64,000 bases of DNA from Pseudomonadota bacterium. GTDB lineage: Bacteria; Pseudomonadota; Gammaproteobacteria; UBA9214. A program made the translations under genes and the position numbers. Shown piece by piece: positions 1 through 8,416 of the stretch. The DNA is taken from the NCBI GenBank assembly GCA_041395565.1, contig JAWLAI010000002.1, forward strand, positions 589,702 through 653,701. Direction: 5' to 3'. Every line of letters begins with the position of its first letter. Within the stretch, counting starts at the first letter, position 1. Below the pieces are notes generated by a model. The model was not told where the DNA came from and ran no database searches. It was given only the letters and a program-made list of their open reading frames with translations.

Positions 1-1598
1 AGGTGGGCCTGCGGCGGCAGTGCGTGCGCCGAGACGAATGCCGCCGGCAGCGCCCGGGTATCGCCGCCGGCAGCGCGGTACACCTGCCAGGCATGATCCT
101 CGACCTGGAACTGCCGGTAGCTGCCGTCACGGTCCAGCACCCGGCGGTCATAGCGCAGCGCGAATACGGGTTCGACGCCGCTGGAGACGTTGTTGGCAAG
201 CAGACTGATGGTGCCGGTCGGCGCTATCGCCGTCAGGTGACTGTTGCGCATGCCGTAACGCGCGATCCCGCTGCGGATGTCGTCCGGCAGTGTCCGGACG
301 AAGCGCCCGGCGAGATAGGCATCCCGTTCGAAGTACGGGAAGGACCCCTTCTCGCGCGCCAGCGCGATCGAGGTGCGGTAGGCCGTGTGACAGATCGTCC
401 GCAGCGCCGCGACCGCGGTCTCCCTGGCCGCGGCACTGGCATAGTGCAGGTCCAGCATGATCAGGGCATCCGCCAGCCCGGTGATGCCGAGACCCAGGCG
501 CCGGCTGCCGCGCGCCTGTTCGGCCTGCTGCGGCAGCGGGAAACCGGAGCAGTCGATCACGTTGTCGAGCAGGCGCGTGGCGACGCGGGTAGCGGCGGCG
601 AGCGCGTCGAGATCGAGCGCTGCGCCCGCGGTGAACGGCGCTTGCACGAAGGCGGTCAGGTTGAGGGAACCCAGATTGCAGGCGCCGTAGGGGGGCAGCG
701 GGATCTCGCCGCACGGATTGGTGGTATGAATCGTCTCGCGCCACGCCAGGTTGTTCCCGGCATTGATCCGGTCGACGAACAGCACGCCCGGTTCCGCAGT
801 TTCGTAGGCGGCGCGCATCAGCCGCTCCCACAGCTCGCGCGCCGGCAGGCTGGCATGGACCCGGCACGCCACCGGCGCTTCGTATCCCGGCCATTCGCGC
901 AACACGCTGTGGCAGTCTGCGCCTTCCCCGGGTTCCAGCGGGAACAGCAGCGGCCAGTCGGCGGCGTCGGCGACGGCCTGCATGAAGGCGTCGCTGACCT
1001 GGACGGACAGGTTGAAATGCCGGAGCTGGCCCGCGGCGCGCTTGGCATCGATGAAGGCCTCGATGTCGGGATGGTCGCAGCGCAGGCTGGCCATCATGGC
1101 GCCGCGGCGCGCGCCGGTGGACAGCACCGTGTCGCACATGGCATCCCACACGCGCATGAAGGCCACCGGCCCGGAAGCGATACGGCCGCTGGCGCGGGCC
1201 GCACTGCCGGCCGGCCGCAGGGTCGAGAAATCGTAGCCGATCCCGCCGCCGGCCTGCATGGTGAGCGCCCCTTCCCGCAGCGCGTCGAAGATGCCGTCCA
1301 GGTCGTCGCGGATGTGCCCCATCACGAAACAGTTGAACAGGGTGACGCGCTGGCCGCTGCCGGCACCGGCGAGGATGCGGCCGCCGGGCAGGAAGCGGAA
1401 CCCGCGCAGCAGTTCGAGAAACTGCCGCTCCCGGTCGGCGGTGCGCGTGTGCTCGATCGCGGCCAGGGTACGCGCCACACGCTGCCAGGTCTGCTCGATG
1501 GAGGCTTCCGCCGCCGCGTGGTCCGGGACGAGACGATAACGGGTCTCCCAGATGTGACGGGCGATGGGTGTCCTGAACCAGTCGGTCTCGGTCTGCAT
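1..1598 (-). CDS. nrdJ: Adenosylcobalamin-dependent (class II) ribonucleotide reductase, N-terminal part
   Basis: This enzyme reduces ribonucleotides to deoxyribonucleotides with a B12-derived radical and needs no oxygen. Only about 532 codons are present; the frame is open through the left window edge. Visible landmarks, in order, are FNCFVMG, the glycine-rich GGGIGYDFS, NPCGEIPLPPYGACNLGSLN with its active-site cysteine, and APTGTIS. Their order and spacing fit class II enzymes. The start is the ATG at 1598, preceded four bases upstream by AGGAG. Very long open frames on the opposite strand are codon-bias shadows. The gene diverges from a small proline-rich gene across a 200-base gap with an FNR/ANR-type palindrome, which would suit an oxygen-independent reductase. 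I am confident of the family; the C-terminal part cannot be seen. Confidence 0.93.
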   Translation of the reverse strand, partial: MQTETDWFRTPIARHIWETRYRLVPDHAAAEASIEQTWQRVARTLAAIEHTRTADRERQFLELLRGFRFLPGGRILAGAGSGQRVTLFNCFVMGHIRDDLDGIFDALREGALTMQAGGGIGYDFSTLRPAGSAARASGRIASGPVAFMRVWDAMCDTVLSTGARRGAMMASLRCDHPDIEAFIDAKRAAGQLRHFNLSVQVSDAFMQAVADAADWPLLFPLEPGEGADCHSVLREWPGYEAPVACRVHASLPARELWERLMRAAYETAEPGVLFVDRINAGNNLAWRETIHTTNPCGEIPLPPYGACNLGSLNLTAFVQAPFTAGAALDLDALAAATRVATRLLDNVIDCSGFPLPQQAEQARGSRRLGLGITGLADALIMLDLHYASAAARETAVAALRTICHTAYRTSIALAREKGSFPYFERDAYLAGRFVRTLPDDIRSGIARYGMRNSHLTAIAPTGTISLLANNVSSGVEPVFALRYDRRVLDRDGSYRQFQVEDHAWQVYRAAGGDTRALPAAFVSAHALPPQAH

Positions 1599-1716
1599 GC
1601 AGCTCCTACGCTCCGGGCCTGCCGGCCAGTGTAGCAGAGGACGCGACCGGCACGGACAGGCGCCGATGCGGTATCATGGCAGCACATCACAGCATACGCC
1701 CGCGCGCCGCATGGCG

Positions 1717-1742
1717 GCCGCCTTGACCGTGATCAAGGCGGC
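1717..1742. promoter_or_regulatory. FNR/ANR-type operator inside a perfect palindrome
   Basis: The core TTGAC-CGTG-ATCAA (1723-1736) fits the FNR/ANR/DNR consensus TTGAT-N4-ATCAA with one change. It sits in a larger palindrome with 10-base arms (GCCGCCTTGA, 1717-1726; TCAAGGCGGC, 1733-1742). On the plus strand a -10-like GAGAAT lies at 1758-1763, about 29 bases from the box centre, as in class II FNR-activated promoters. On the minus strand TATGCT (1696-1691) could serve nrdJ. Function is inferred from sequence only. Confidence 0.6.
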
Positions 1743-1798
1743 ATCCCGATCCGCCGGGAGAATGGAATCCACCCTACAGCAGCAGGAGTCCCAACAAG

Positions 1799-1960
1799 AT
1801 GTCGAACGGCGATCCGGAATTACCGCCCGGCGTACCACCCGAGCTACCGCCGGCCGCTCCACCGGCGGAGATCCCGCCCGGCAACCCGGCCGAGGTGCCC
1901 GGTCCACCCGCGGAAATCCCGCCCCCCGCACCGCAGGAAATCCCACCGCCGTCCGAATAG
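1799..1960 (+). CDS. Small proline-rich protein (53 aa), function unknown
   Basis: A 53-codon frame encodes an acidic protein in which nearly half the residues are proline. It is built from loose repeats of the type E-(I/L/V)-P-P and P-P-A-E-I-P. There is no membrane segment, cysteine or recognised domain. The start is the ATG at 1799, with AGGAG at 1784-1788, ten bases upstream. An FNR-type site with a correctly spaced -10 lies just before it, and a Lon-like protease gene follows 90 bases downstream. The many consecutive prolines predict dependence on elongation factor P. I recall similar short Pro/Glu-rich proteins in Proteobacteria but know no function. That it is a real gene is inferred from the ribosome-binding site, promoter and repeat pattern. 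Confidence 0.55.
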   Translation: MSNGDPELPPGVPPELPPAAPPAEIPPGNPAEVPGPPAEIPPPAPQEIPPPSE

Positions 1961-2050
1961 GCAGCACTCGTGCTAAAGTCCCGGTGACCCAGCGCCCGCG
2001 GGCACGGGCTGGCTCCTGCGTACCACCAGCATTCGCCAACGGAAAGATAC

Positions 2051-4489
2051 ATGACCGTCAGACGACTCGAAGCCGATGCGCTGATTCACCGCTGCGATCC
2101 GGAGCAGTTCAGTTTCCGGACCACCGCCGAACTGGAAGACCTGGCCGAGGTCATCGGCCAGCCGCGCGCCGTCGATGCCGTGCGCTTCGGCATGGGCATC
2201 CGGCACAAGGGCTACAACCTGTTCGCTCTCGGCCCGACCGGCACCGGCAAACACGCCCTGGTGCAGCGCTACGCCCAGGCGCGCGCGGCCACCGAGCCGC
2301 TGCCATCGGACTGGTGCTACGTCAACAATTTCCGTGATCCGCACAAGCCCTGCCGCCTGCGCCTGCCACCGACGCGGGGCGGCAGGCTCAAGCGCGACAT
2401 GAACCAGCTCATCGAGGATCTGCACGCGACCATCCCTGCCATCTTCGAGAGCGACGAATTCCACGCACGCGCGCAGGAGATCGAGGAGGAGTTCAACGAG
2501 CGCAAGGAACAGGCCATGCAGGTGGTGCAGGAGGAAGCGGAGCGGCGGCACATCGCGCTGATCCGCACCCCCTCCGGATTCACCCTGGCACCGGTACGGG
2601 ACGGCAACACGCTCAGCCAGGAGGATTTCGACAAGCTCCCCGAGCAGGAGCGCAAGCAGATCATTGCGGACACCGAGGTACTGCACGAACAGCTGCGCCG
2701 GATGCTGCAGGACTCGCCCAGACTGCACAAGGAAATGCGCGATCGCATGAACACGCTGAACCGCGAGATGGCGACCAGCGCGATCTCCCATCTGATCGAC
2801 GCGCTGCGCGGGGCCTACGCGGAACTGCCGGAGGTCATCGGCTACTTCGACGAGGTCGAAAAGGATGTGATCGAGAATTTCCGTCACTTCCTGCGCGAGG
2901 AAGGCGAACGCCCGGGACTGTCCCTGTTCGGGCTGGAACTCGGCCAGCACGGCGACGGCGAACAGGCGGACAACCGCTATCGCGTCAATGACTTCGTGAT
3001 CCGCGAGGACAACAGCGGGGCGCCGGTCATCTACGAGGACAACCCGGGTTACAACAACCTCCTCGGCCGCGTCGAGCATCGCTCGGAACTGGGCGCCCTG
3101 GTCACCGATTTCACGATGATCCGTGCCGGCGCCCTGCACCGTGCCAACGGCGGCTACCTGATCCTGGACGCGCTCAAGGTGCTGACCCAGCCCTACGCCT
3201 GGGAGGCGCTGAAGCGCGCGCTGCAATCGGCCGAGATCCGCATCGAGTCACTGGCCCAGCTCATGAGCCTGGTCAGCACCGTGTCGCTGGAACCCGAGCC
3301 GATCCCGCTCGAGGTAAAGGTGATCCTGGTGGGCGAGCCGCACCTCTACTACCTGCTGTCGCTGTACGATCCGGAGTTCAGCGAACTGTTCAAGGTCGCC
3401 GCGGACTTCGACTTCCGCATGGCACGCACCCCGGATTCCCAGCAGGCCTACGCCCGGCTGGTCGCCACCCTCGCGCGCCAGGAGGGCCTGCACGCCCTCG
3501 ACCGCGCCGCGGTCGCGCGCGTGATCGAACACGGCAGCCGGCTGCTGGGCGACGGCGAGAAGCTCGTCACCCATACCCGCAGCCTCGCCGACCTGCTGCG
3601 CGAGGCGGATTACTGGGCGGTGCAGCGCGGCAGCGACACGGTCGGTGCCGACGACGTGCAGCAGGCCATCACGGCCGGCATCTATCGGGTCGACCGCATC
3701 CGCGAACATATCAACGAGGAAATACAACGCGGCACGCTGTTCATCGATACCGCGGGCGCTCAGACCGGCCAGGTGAACGGCCTGTCGGTCATCGACCTCG
3801 GCAACTTCATGTTCGGCCGGCCCACGCGCATCACGGCACGGGTACGCATCGGTGACAAGGAAGTGGTGGATATCGAGCGCGAGGTGGAACTCGGCGGTCC
3901 GATCCACTCCAAGGGCGTTTTCATCCTCACGGCGCTGCTGGGCGCGCGCTACCTGCCCGACAGCCCGCTGGCCGTTTCCGCCAGCCTGGTGTTCGAACAG
4001 TCCTACAGCGAGGTCGAGGGCGACAGCGCCTCCTCCGCCGAATACTACGCCCTGCTCTCCGCGCTCGCGGCGGCACCGGTCAAGCAGTCGCTGGCCGTCA
4101 CCGGCTCGGTCAACCAACATGGCCTGATCCAGCCGATCGGCGGCGTCAACGAAAAGATCGAGGGGTTTTTCGACGTCTGCCGGCTTCGCGGACTGAGCGG
4201 CGAGCAAGGCGTCATCATCCCCGCCGCCAACGTGAAACACCTGATGCTGCGCGAGGACGTGCGTGCGGCGGTCGCGGACGGCAAGTTCGCCGTCTACGCC
4301 GTGGACACGGTCGACGACGGCATCGAACTGCTCACCGGCATCCCCGCGGGCGTTCGCGATGCCGCGGGGCAGTTCCCCGAGGGCAGCATCAACCGCCGCG
4401 TGGAAGACACGCTGGCCGGTTTCGCGGAAAAACTGCGGGCCTTCGCCGCCAGGAGCGCCGACGCGGCGCAGGAAGCTACGCCACCATGA
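2051..4489 (+). CDS. Lon-like ATP-dependent protease (AAA ATPase plus S16 peptidase)
   Basis: This 812-residue protein belongs to the Lon-related family that includes E. coli YcbZ, which lacks the Lon N-terminal substrate domain. A Walker A motif GPTGTGKH lies near residues 61-68. A long charged helical insertion follows (about 120-260), then the AAA core. The C-terminal S16 domain has Ser about 659 in EGDSAS and Lys about 702 in GGVNEK. Their separation of 43 residues matches the Ser-Lys dyad of Lon. The start ATG at 2051 is preceded by GGAAAG. It should degrade or remodel cytoplasmic proteins; substrates are unknown. The stop overlaps the start of the next gene by four bases (ATGA), which suggests translational coupling. 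Confidence 0.9.
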   Translation: MTVRRLEADALIHRCDPEQFSFRTTAELEDLAEVIGQPRAVDAVRFGMGIRHKGYNLFALGPTGTGKHALVQRYAQARAATEPLPSDWCYVNNFRDPHKPCRLRLPPTRGGRLKRDMNQLIEDLHATIPAIFESDEFHARAQEIEEEFNERKEQAMQVVQEEAERRHIALIRTPSGFTLAPVRDGNTLSQEDFDKLPEQERKQIIADTEVLHEQLRRMLQDSPRLHKEMRDRMNTLNREMATSAISHLIDALRGAYAELPEVIGYFDEVEKDVIENFRHFLREEGERPGLSLFGLELGQHGDGEQADNRYRVNDFVIREDNSGAPVIYEDNPGYNNLLGRVEHRSELGALVTDFTMIRAGALHRANGGYLILDALKVLTQPYAWEALKRALQSAEIRIESLAQLMSLVSTVSLEPEPIPLEVKVILVGEPHLYYLLSLYDPEFSELFKVAADFDFRMARTPDSQQAYARLVATLARQEGLHALDRAAVARVIEHGSRLLGDGEKLVTHTRSLADLLREADYWAVQRGSDTVGADDVQQAITAGIYRVDRIREHINEEIQRGTLFIDTAGAQTGQVNGLSVIDLGNFMFGRPTRITARVRIGDKEVVDIEREVELGGPIHSKGVFILTALLGARYLPDSPLAVSASLVFEQSYSEVEGDSASSAEYYALLSALAAAPVKQSLAVTGSVNQHGLIQPIGGVNEKIEGFFDVCRLRGLSGEQGVIIPAANVKHLMLREDVRAAVADGKFAVYAVDTVDDGIELLTGIPAGVRDAAGQFPEGSINRRVEDTLAGFAEKLRAFAARSADAAQEATPP

Positions 4490-5298
4490 CCATCCCCGCC
4501 GTCCGACCGGAGACACGCCGCATCGTGGTGCCGCTGAGTCCGGCATTGTGCGGCCGCACCGCGCTGGCAACCGCGGCGCGCCTGGCCGGTTCGCTCGGCG
4601 CCGAGCTTGAGGGCGTGTTCATCGAGGACATCGACCTCATCCAGCTGGCCGGCCTCTCCTTCCTGCGCGAGCTGAGTCCATGGTCGCTGGCGGAGACCGC
4701 CATGGACAGCCGGCGCATGGAACGCCAGCTGCGCGCGCTGGCGCGCCAGGCCCGTACCCTGCTGGAACAGGAAGCTCGCAAGGCGGATGTCCCCTGGACC
4801 TTCCAGGTGTGGCGTGGCCGCACCGCTGCGGACGTGCTGATCCAGGCCTTCAGCGCCGACATTCTCAGTCCCGGCCGCCTCAGCGCCCTGGCATCCTGCC
4901 GCCTGTGGGCGCGCGCCGGGCAACGTCGCGCGGCACCTGCCGGGGATTTCCGGGTGATCGGCGTACTGGCCGGCCAGACGGAACCGGCACTCCGGGCCGT
5001 CGCCACGGCCGCGCGCCTGGCGTCCGCGCTCGATACCGCGCTCGCGGTGTTTCTGCCGGCACTCGACGCGGCGGGGTTGCTGCAGCTCGAGCAAGGGATC
5101 CGCAGCCTGCTCGAATCCCTGCAACAACCGGCCCGCCTCGTGCACCTGGGCGGCAGCGACATCCAGCGACTGATCGACGCCGCGCAGGCTGCCGGCAGCG
5201 GCCTGCTGATCGCCGAGGCCGGGCACGAACTGCTGCGGCTGGGTGGACTGGAACGTCTCCAGGACGTATTCGACCGCCCGGTGCTGCTGGTGCGCTGA
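4486..5298 (+). CDS. UspA-like protein, tandem domain (270 aa)
   Basis: The protein resembles a tandem universal stress protein. The first half opens with RIVVPLSPALCGRTAL, like the first strand and helix of UspA. A second repeat begins near residue 150 (RVIGVLAGQ) and ends with the short hydrophobic strand PVLLVR typical of Usp C-termini. The ATP-binding G-2x-G-9x-G(S/T) signature is not recognisable, so nucleotide binding is doubtful. Its ATG overlaps the stop of the Lon-like gene by four bases, so the two are almost certainly one operon and may act together. The family call is moderately sure; no specific function can be given. Confidence 0.65.
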   Translation: MTIPAVRPETRRIVVPLSPALCGRTALATAARLAGSLGAELEGVFIEDIDLIQLAGLSFLRELSPWSLAETAMDSRRMERQLRALARQARTLLEQEARKADVPWTFQVWRGRTAADVLIQAFSADILSPGRLSALASCRLWARAGQRRAAPAGDFRVIGVLAGQTEPALRAVATAARLASALDTALAVFLPALDAAGLLQLEQGIRSLLESLQQPARLVHLGGSDIQRLIDAAQAAGSGLLIAEAGHELLRLGGLERLQDVFDRPVLLVR

Positions 5299-5347
5299 GC
5301 CGTGCGCCCGCACCGACGGCACGATTCTCCCGGCGGCGGTTGAACGC

Positions 5348-6016
5348 ATGTGTGGCCGCTTCTCGCTCGCCACCCTGCCGGACACCCTGGCCAGCCACTT
5401 CGGCGTGCCGCGGGTACCGACGCTGGCGCCGCGTTACAACATCGCGCCATCCCAGGATATCGCCGTCATCCGCGCGGGTGCGGCCGGCCGCGAATGCGTG
5501 CTGCTGCGCTGGGGACTGGTGCCGGCCTGGTCGAAGGAGCCGCGCACGAAATACAGCACCATCAACGCCCGCGCCGAGACGGTGGCCGACAAACCGGCCT
5601 ACCGGGCCGCCTTCCGGCAGCGCCGCTGCCTGATCCCGGCCACCGGCTTCTACGAGTGGCAGCAGCGGGACGGCAGCAAGGTCCCGCATTACATACACAT
5701 GCAGGACGGCGGCCTGTTCGCCTTTGCCGGGGTGTGGGAGCGCTGGCAGCAGGGTGACGCAGCACTGGAATCCTGCGCCCTGATCGTGACCGCGGCCAAC
5801 CCGGTGATGGCGCCGATCCACGACCGCATGCCGGCCATCCTCGCACCGGCGCAGTACGCTGACTGGCTCGATCCCGACAACGCGGACCGTGATCGGCTGC
5901 TGGCCATGCTCGCCCCCTGGACGTCCTCGCCCATGGCGGCCTGGCCGGTCAGCCGGCTGGTCAACAATCCGCGCCACGACGCCCCCGAGTGCACGGCGCC
6001 GGTAGCGGCCGGCTGA
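5348..6016 (+). CDS. yedK: SRAP-domain protein (YedK/HMCES family), abasic-site crosslinking
   Basis: SRAP proteins bind single-stranded DNA and form a stable thiazolidine crosslink between Cys2 and abasic sites, protecting them at replication forks. This 222-residue protein starts MCGRFSL, which puts the catalytic cysteine at position 2. That decides the start at 5348, although the frame is open 105 bases further upstream. Other family landmarks are WGLVPAW, NARAET, the glutamate motif GFYEW and the histidine in PIHDRMP. The ribosome-binding site is weak. It lies 49 bases downstream of the UspA-like gene and may share its transcript. Family length and motifs are standard. Confidence 0.92.
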   Translation: MCGRFSLATLPDTLASHFGVPRVPTLAPRYNIAPSQDIAVIRAGAAGRECVLLRWGLVPAWSKEPRTKYSTINARAETVADKPAYRAAFRQRRCLIPATGFYEWQQRDGSKVPHYIHMQDGGLFAFAGVWERWQQGDAALESCALIVTAANPVMAPIHDRMPAILAPAQYADWLDPDNADRDRLLAMLAPWTSSPMAAWPVSRLVNNPRHDAPECTAPVAAG

Positions 6017-6039
6017 TGCCAGCACCCGCGCGCCACGTG

Positions 6040-6048
6040 TGATATAAG
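6040..6048 (+). promoter_or_regulatory. Extended -10 promoter for the polyphosphate:AMP phosphotransferase gene
   Basis: TG at 6040-6041, one base, then TATAAG at 6043-6048 form an extended -10 element about 70 bases before the next start codon. No convincing -35 is seen. It lies 24 bases after the SRAP stop codon. Confidence 0.4.
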
Positions 6049-6119
6049 TAAATACACACAACAGCGGCCGGCAGCCGGGGGCAGACCGTGCCGGCAATCG
6101 ACGCGCGGGGGGATGGCGG

Positions 6120-7664
6120 ATGTTCGAGGCAGCCGAGGTCGGTTCCAGCGTAACCAAGGACGAATTCAAGCAGCGTGAGCCGGTGCTGCGCCAGGAACTG
6201 CTGGAGCTGCAGCAGGAATTGCGCAAGACCGCGGCATTCCCGGTGATCGTGGTATTCGCCGGCGTGGACGGCGGCGGCAAGGGCCAGACCGTCAACCTGC
6301 TCAACGAGTGGATGGATCCACGCTGGATCGTCACCCGCGCCTACAACGAACCCACTGAGGAAGAGCGCGACCGCCCGGAATACTGGCGCTTCTGGCGCGA
6401 CCTGCCGCCGAAGGGCCAGCTTGGCCTGTTCCTCAGTTCCTGGTATTCGCGGCCGGTGCTGGATCGCGTGTACGGCAAACTCGACCTGCCGCAGTTCGTG
6501 GACAGCCTGGACCGTATCGTCGCCTTCGAGAACGCGCTAACGGAAGACGGCGCCGTGCTGCTGAAGTTCTGGATGCATCTCAGCAAACCCGCACAGAAGC
6601 GGCGCCTGAAGAATCTCGAGAAGGATCCGCTGACGCGCTGGCGCGTGACCGAGCGGGACTGGAAGCACTGGAACATGTACGAGCGCTTCATCGAGACCGC
6701 GGAACGGACCATCATGCGCACCAGCACCGGACGCGCGCCCTGGACCATCGTCGAGGGCGAGGATTTCCACTACCGCAGCCTGACGGTAGGCACGCTGATC
6801 CGCGACGCCGTGCGCAAGCGGCTCGATGACCAGCGCTGGGAAAGCGAGGCCCGCCACCGCATCAAACCGGTCCCGCCGCAAGACACGCCCGCGGCCGCGG
6901 CGGCGGCGGATGAGCCGCAAGCCGCACCGGCTGCAATAGCGGGTCCGACGGTTCTCAGCAAGCTGGACATGTCGAATCAGCTGTCCAAGAAGGACTACCA
7001 GCGCCAGCTGCGCGAGCAGCAGGCACGGCTCAGCAAGCTCTGCCGTGCGGCACTGGAGCAGCGGGTCTCCACCATCCTCGTGTTCGAGGGTCCCGATGCC
7101 GCCGGCAAGGGTGGCAACATCCGCCGTATCACGGGACCGCTGGATGCCCGTAACTACCAGGTGCTGCCGTTCGCCGCGCCGACCGACGAGGAGCGCGCCC
7201 ATCATTATCTGTGGCGCTTCTGGCGGCACCTGTCGCGCGCGGGACGGCTGACCATCTATGACCGCAGCTGGTACGGCCGCGTGCTGGTCGAGCGCGTGGA
7301 AGGCTATGCCGACGAGACCGCCTGGCGCCGCGCCTACGCGGAAATCAACGACTTCGAGGAACAGCTCATCGAACACGGCATCGTGCTGGTCAAATACTGG
7401 GTCCATATCAGCAAGGACGAACAGCTCGCGCGATTCCAGGCGCGCGAGCAGATCCCCTACAAGCGCTGGAAACTGACGGACGAGGACTGGCGCAACCGCG
7501 AACGGTGGGACGAGTACGAACAGGCGGTACACGACATGGTGCAGCACACCAGCACCATCAACGCACCCTGGACCCTGGTCGAAGGCAACGACAAGCGCTA
7601 TGCACGCATCAAGACCATACAAACGGTGGCCGACCGCCTGGAGCAGCGCCTGCGGAGCAAGTAG
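6120..7664 (+). CDS. pap: Polyphosphate:AMP phosphotransferase (two-domain PPK2)
   Basis: The enzyme transfers phosphate from polyphosphate to AMP, making ADP. The 514-residue protein has two fused PPK2 domains, as in the Acinetobacter Pap family. Domain one has Walker A GVDGGGKG near residues 48-55. Domain two has GPDAAGKGG near 323-331, followed by the lid-type segments YDRSWYGRVLVERVEG and WRFWRHL. An alanine/proline-rich linker joins them (about 258-285). The second domain matches the catalytic consensus more closely. The start is the ATG at 6120; the leader is GC-rich with no strong Shine-Dalgarno. With ppk1 at 20-22 kb it gives the cell both synthesis and use of polyphosphate. A PhoB-type box begins 14 bases after its stop and serves the next gene. 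Confidence 0.93.
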   Translation: MFEAAEVGSSVTKDEFKQREPVLRQELLELQQELRKTAAFPVIVVFAGVDGGGKGQTVNLLNEWMDPRWIVTRAYNEPTEEERDRPEYWRFWRDLPPKGQLGLFLSSWYSRPVLDRVYGKLDLPQFVDSLDRIVAFENALTEDGAVLLKFWMHLSKPAQKRRLKNLEKDPLTRWRVTERDWKHWNMYERFIETAERTIMRTSTGRAPWTIVEGEDFHYRSLTVGTLIRDAVRKRLDDQRWESEARHRIKPVPPQDTPAAAAAADEPQAAPAAIAGPTVLSKLDMSNQLSKKDYQRQLREQQARLSKLCRAALEQRVSTILVFEGPDAAGKGGNIRRITGPLDARNYQVLPFAAPTDEERAHHYLWRFWRHLSRAGRLTIYDRSWYGRVLVERVEGYADETAWRRAYAEINDFEEQLIEHGIVLVKYWVHISKDEQLARFQAREQIPYKRWKLTDEDWRNRERWDEYEQAVHDMVQHTSTINAPWTLVEGNDKRYARIKTIQTVADRLEQRLRSK

Positions 7665-7677
7665 CCTCACCCCACCG

Positions 7678-7721
7678 TGTCACATTTCTGTAACATTTCC
7701 GTAACACATTACTGCTAGATT
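7678..7721 (+). promoter_or_regulatory. PhoB box (three 11-base repeats) and -10 for the downstream usp gene
   Basis: Three consecutive 11-base units, TGTCACATTTC (7678-7688), TGTAACATTTC (7689-7699) and CGTAACACATT (7700-7710), match the Pho-box layout of CTGTCAT-like heptamers every 11 bases. A -10-like TAGATT follows at 7716-7721, as expected when PhoB replaces the -35 element. Confidence 0.75.
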
Positions 7722-7791
7722 AGGACCATCCCGTCGTGGCATGGGCAGGTCACCTTCCCTGCCTGGCCGTCCCGGCAACCGAGTGAACGAC

Positions 7792-8394
7792 ATGCACAGC
7801 ACCTCTTCTTCCCAGGCCGGCAGCTCGCAGCACACCGCAGCATCGACAGCACCGGTACTGGTACCGGTGGACTTCTCATCCTGTTCGCGCGCCGCCCTGC
7901 AATTCGCGGCGAATTTCATGCGCTGCATCAATGCGCCGCTGCTGGTGCTGCACGTGGTCCACGAGGCCGGCAGCGAAGCCGGTTTCTATCGCCGCAACGG
8001 CACGCCGGGCACGCTGCGACCGGTCGAGGACATCGCCCGCGACATGCTGCAGGAGTTCGTCGACGACGTGTGCGGAGACTGCCGGGATGCCAGCGGCCCG
8101 CTCGAGCCGCGCCTGCTGCTGGTCAGCGGCCTGCCCGCCGCGCGGATCCAGGAGATCGCGGAGCGCGAGCAGGCCGGATTGATCGTCATGGGTACCCACG
8201 CCCGCACCGGACTGGCGCGCATGGCGGCGGGCTCCGTCTCGACCGAGGTCATGCAGCACTGCCGCGTGCCGGTCACGATCGTCAAGGCACTGCCGGAACA
8301 AGGCGAATCGGACACTGCAGGAGCACAGACCTACCAGACCATGTGGTGGCCGTTCCGCAGCAAGCGCTCAGACAGCGAGCACACGGCTGCCTGA
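7792..8394 (+). CDS. Universal stress protein (UspA family), Pho-box controlled
   Basis: The protein has about 200 residues. After a Ser/Thr/Gln-rich N-terminus it shows the UspA start VLVPVDFS. The nucleotide-binding signature GTHARTGLARMAAGSVS and the terminal strand VPVTIVKAL follow. ATP binding is therefore likely. A C-terminal tail of about 35 residues (including TMWWPFRSKRS) is extra to the family core. I chose the ATG at 7792; an in-frame ATG at 7741 is possible but has no better ribosome-binding site. The PhoB box directly upstream predicts induction by phosphate starvation. The gene converges with pstB across 22 bases. A close relative lies at 17199-17678, also behind a Pho box. Confidence 0.88.
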   Translation: MHSTSSSQAGSSQHTAASTAPVLVPVDFSSCSRAALQFAANFMRCINAPLLVLHVVHEAGSEAGFYRRNGTPGTLRPVEDIARDMLQEFVDDVCGDCRDASGPLEPRLLLVSGLPAARIQEIAEREQAGLIVMGTHARTGLARMAAGSVSTEVMQHCRVPVTIVKALPEQGESDTAGAQTYQTMWWPFRSKRSDSEHTAA

Positions 8395-8416
8395 GCACCG
8401 GCCGGGACGCGCCGGT

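Noticed and set aside
3..1634. 543-codon open frame on the plus strand over nrdJ
   Set aside because: It mirrors the codon bias of nrdJ on the minus strand, has Arg/Gly/Gln-rich low-similarity sequence and no ribosome-binding site.
1973..4570. Long minus-strand frames opposite the Lon-like protease
   Set aside because: They are antisense shadows; the plus strand has full Lon motifs with a Ser-Lys dyad.
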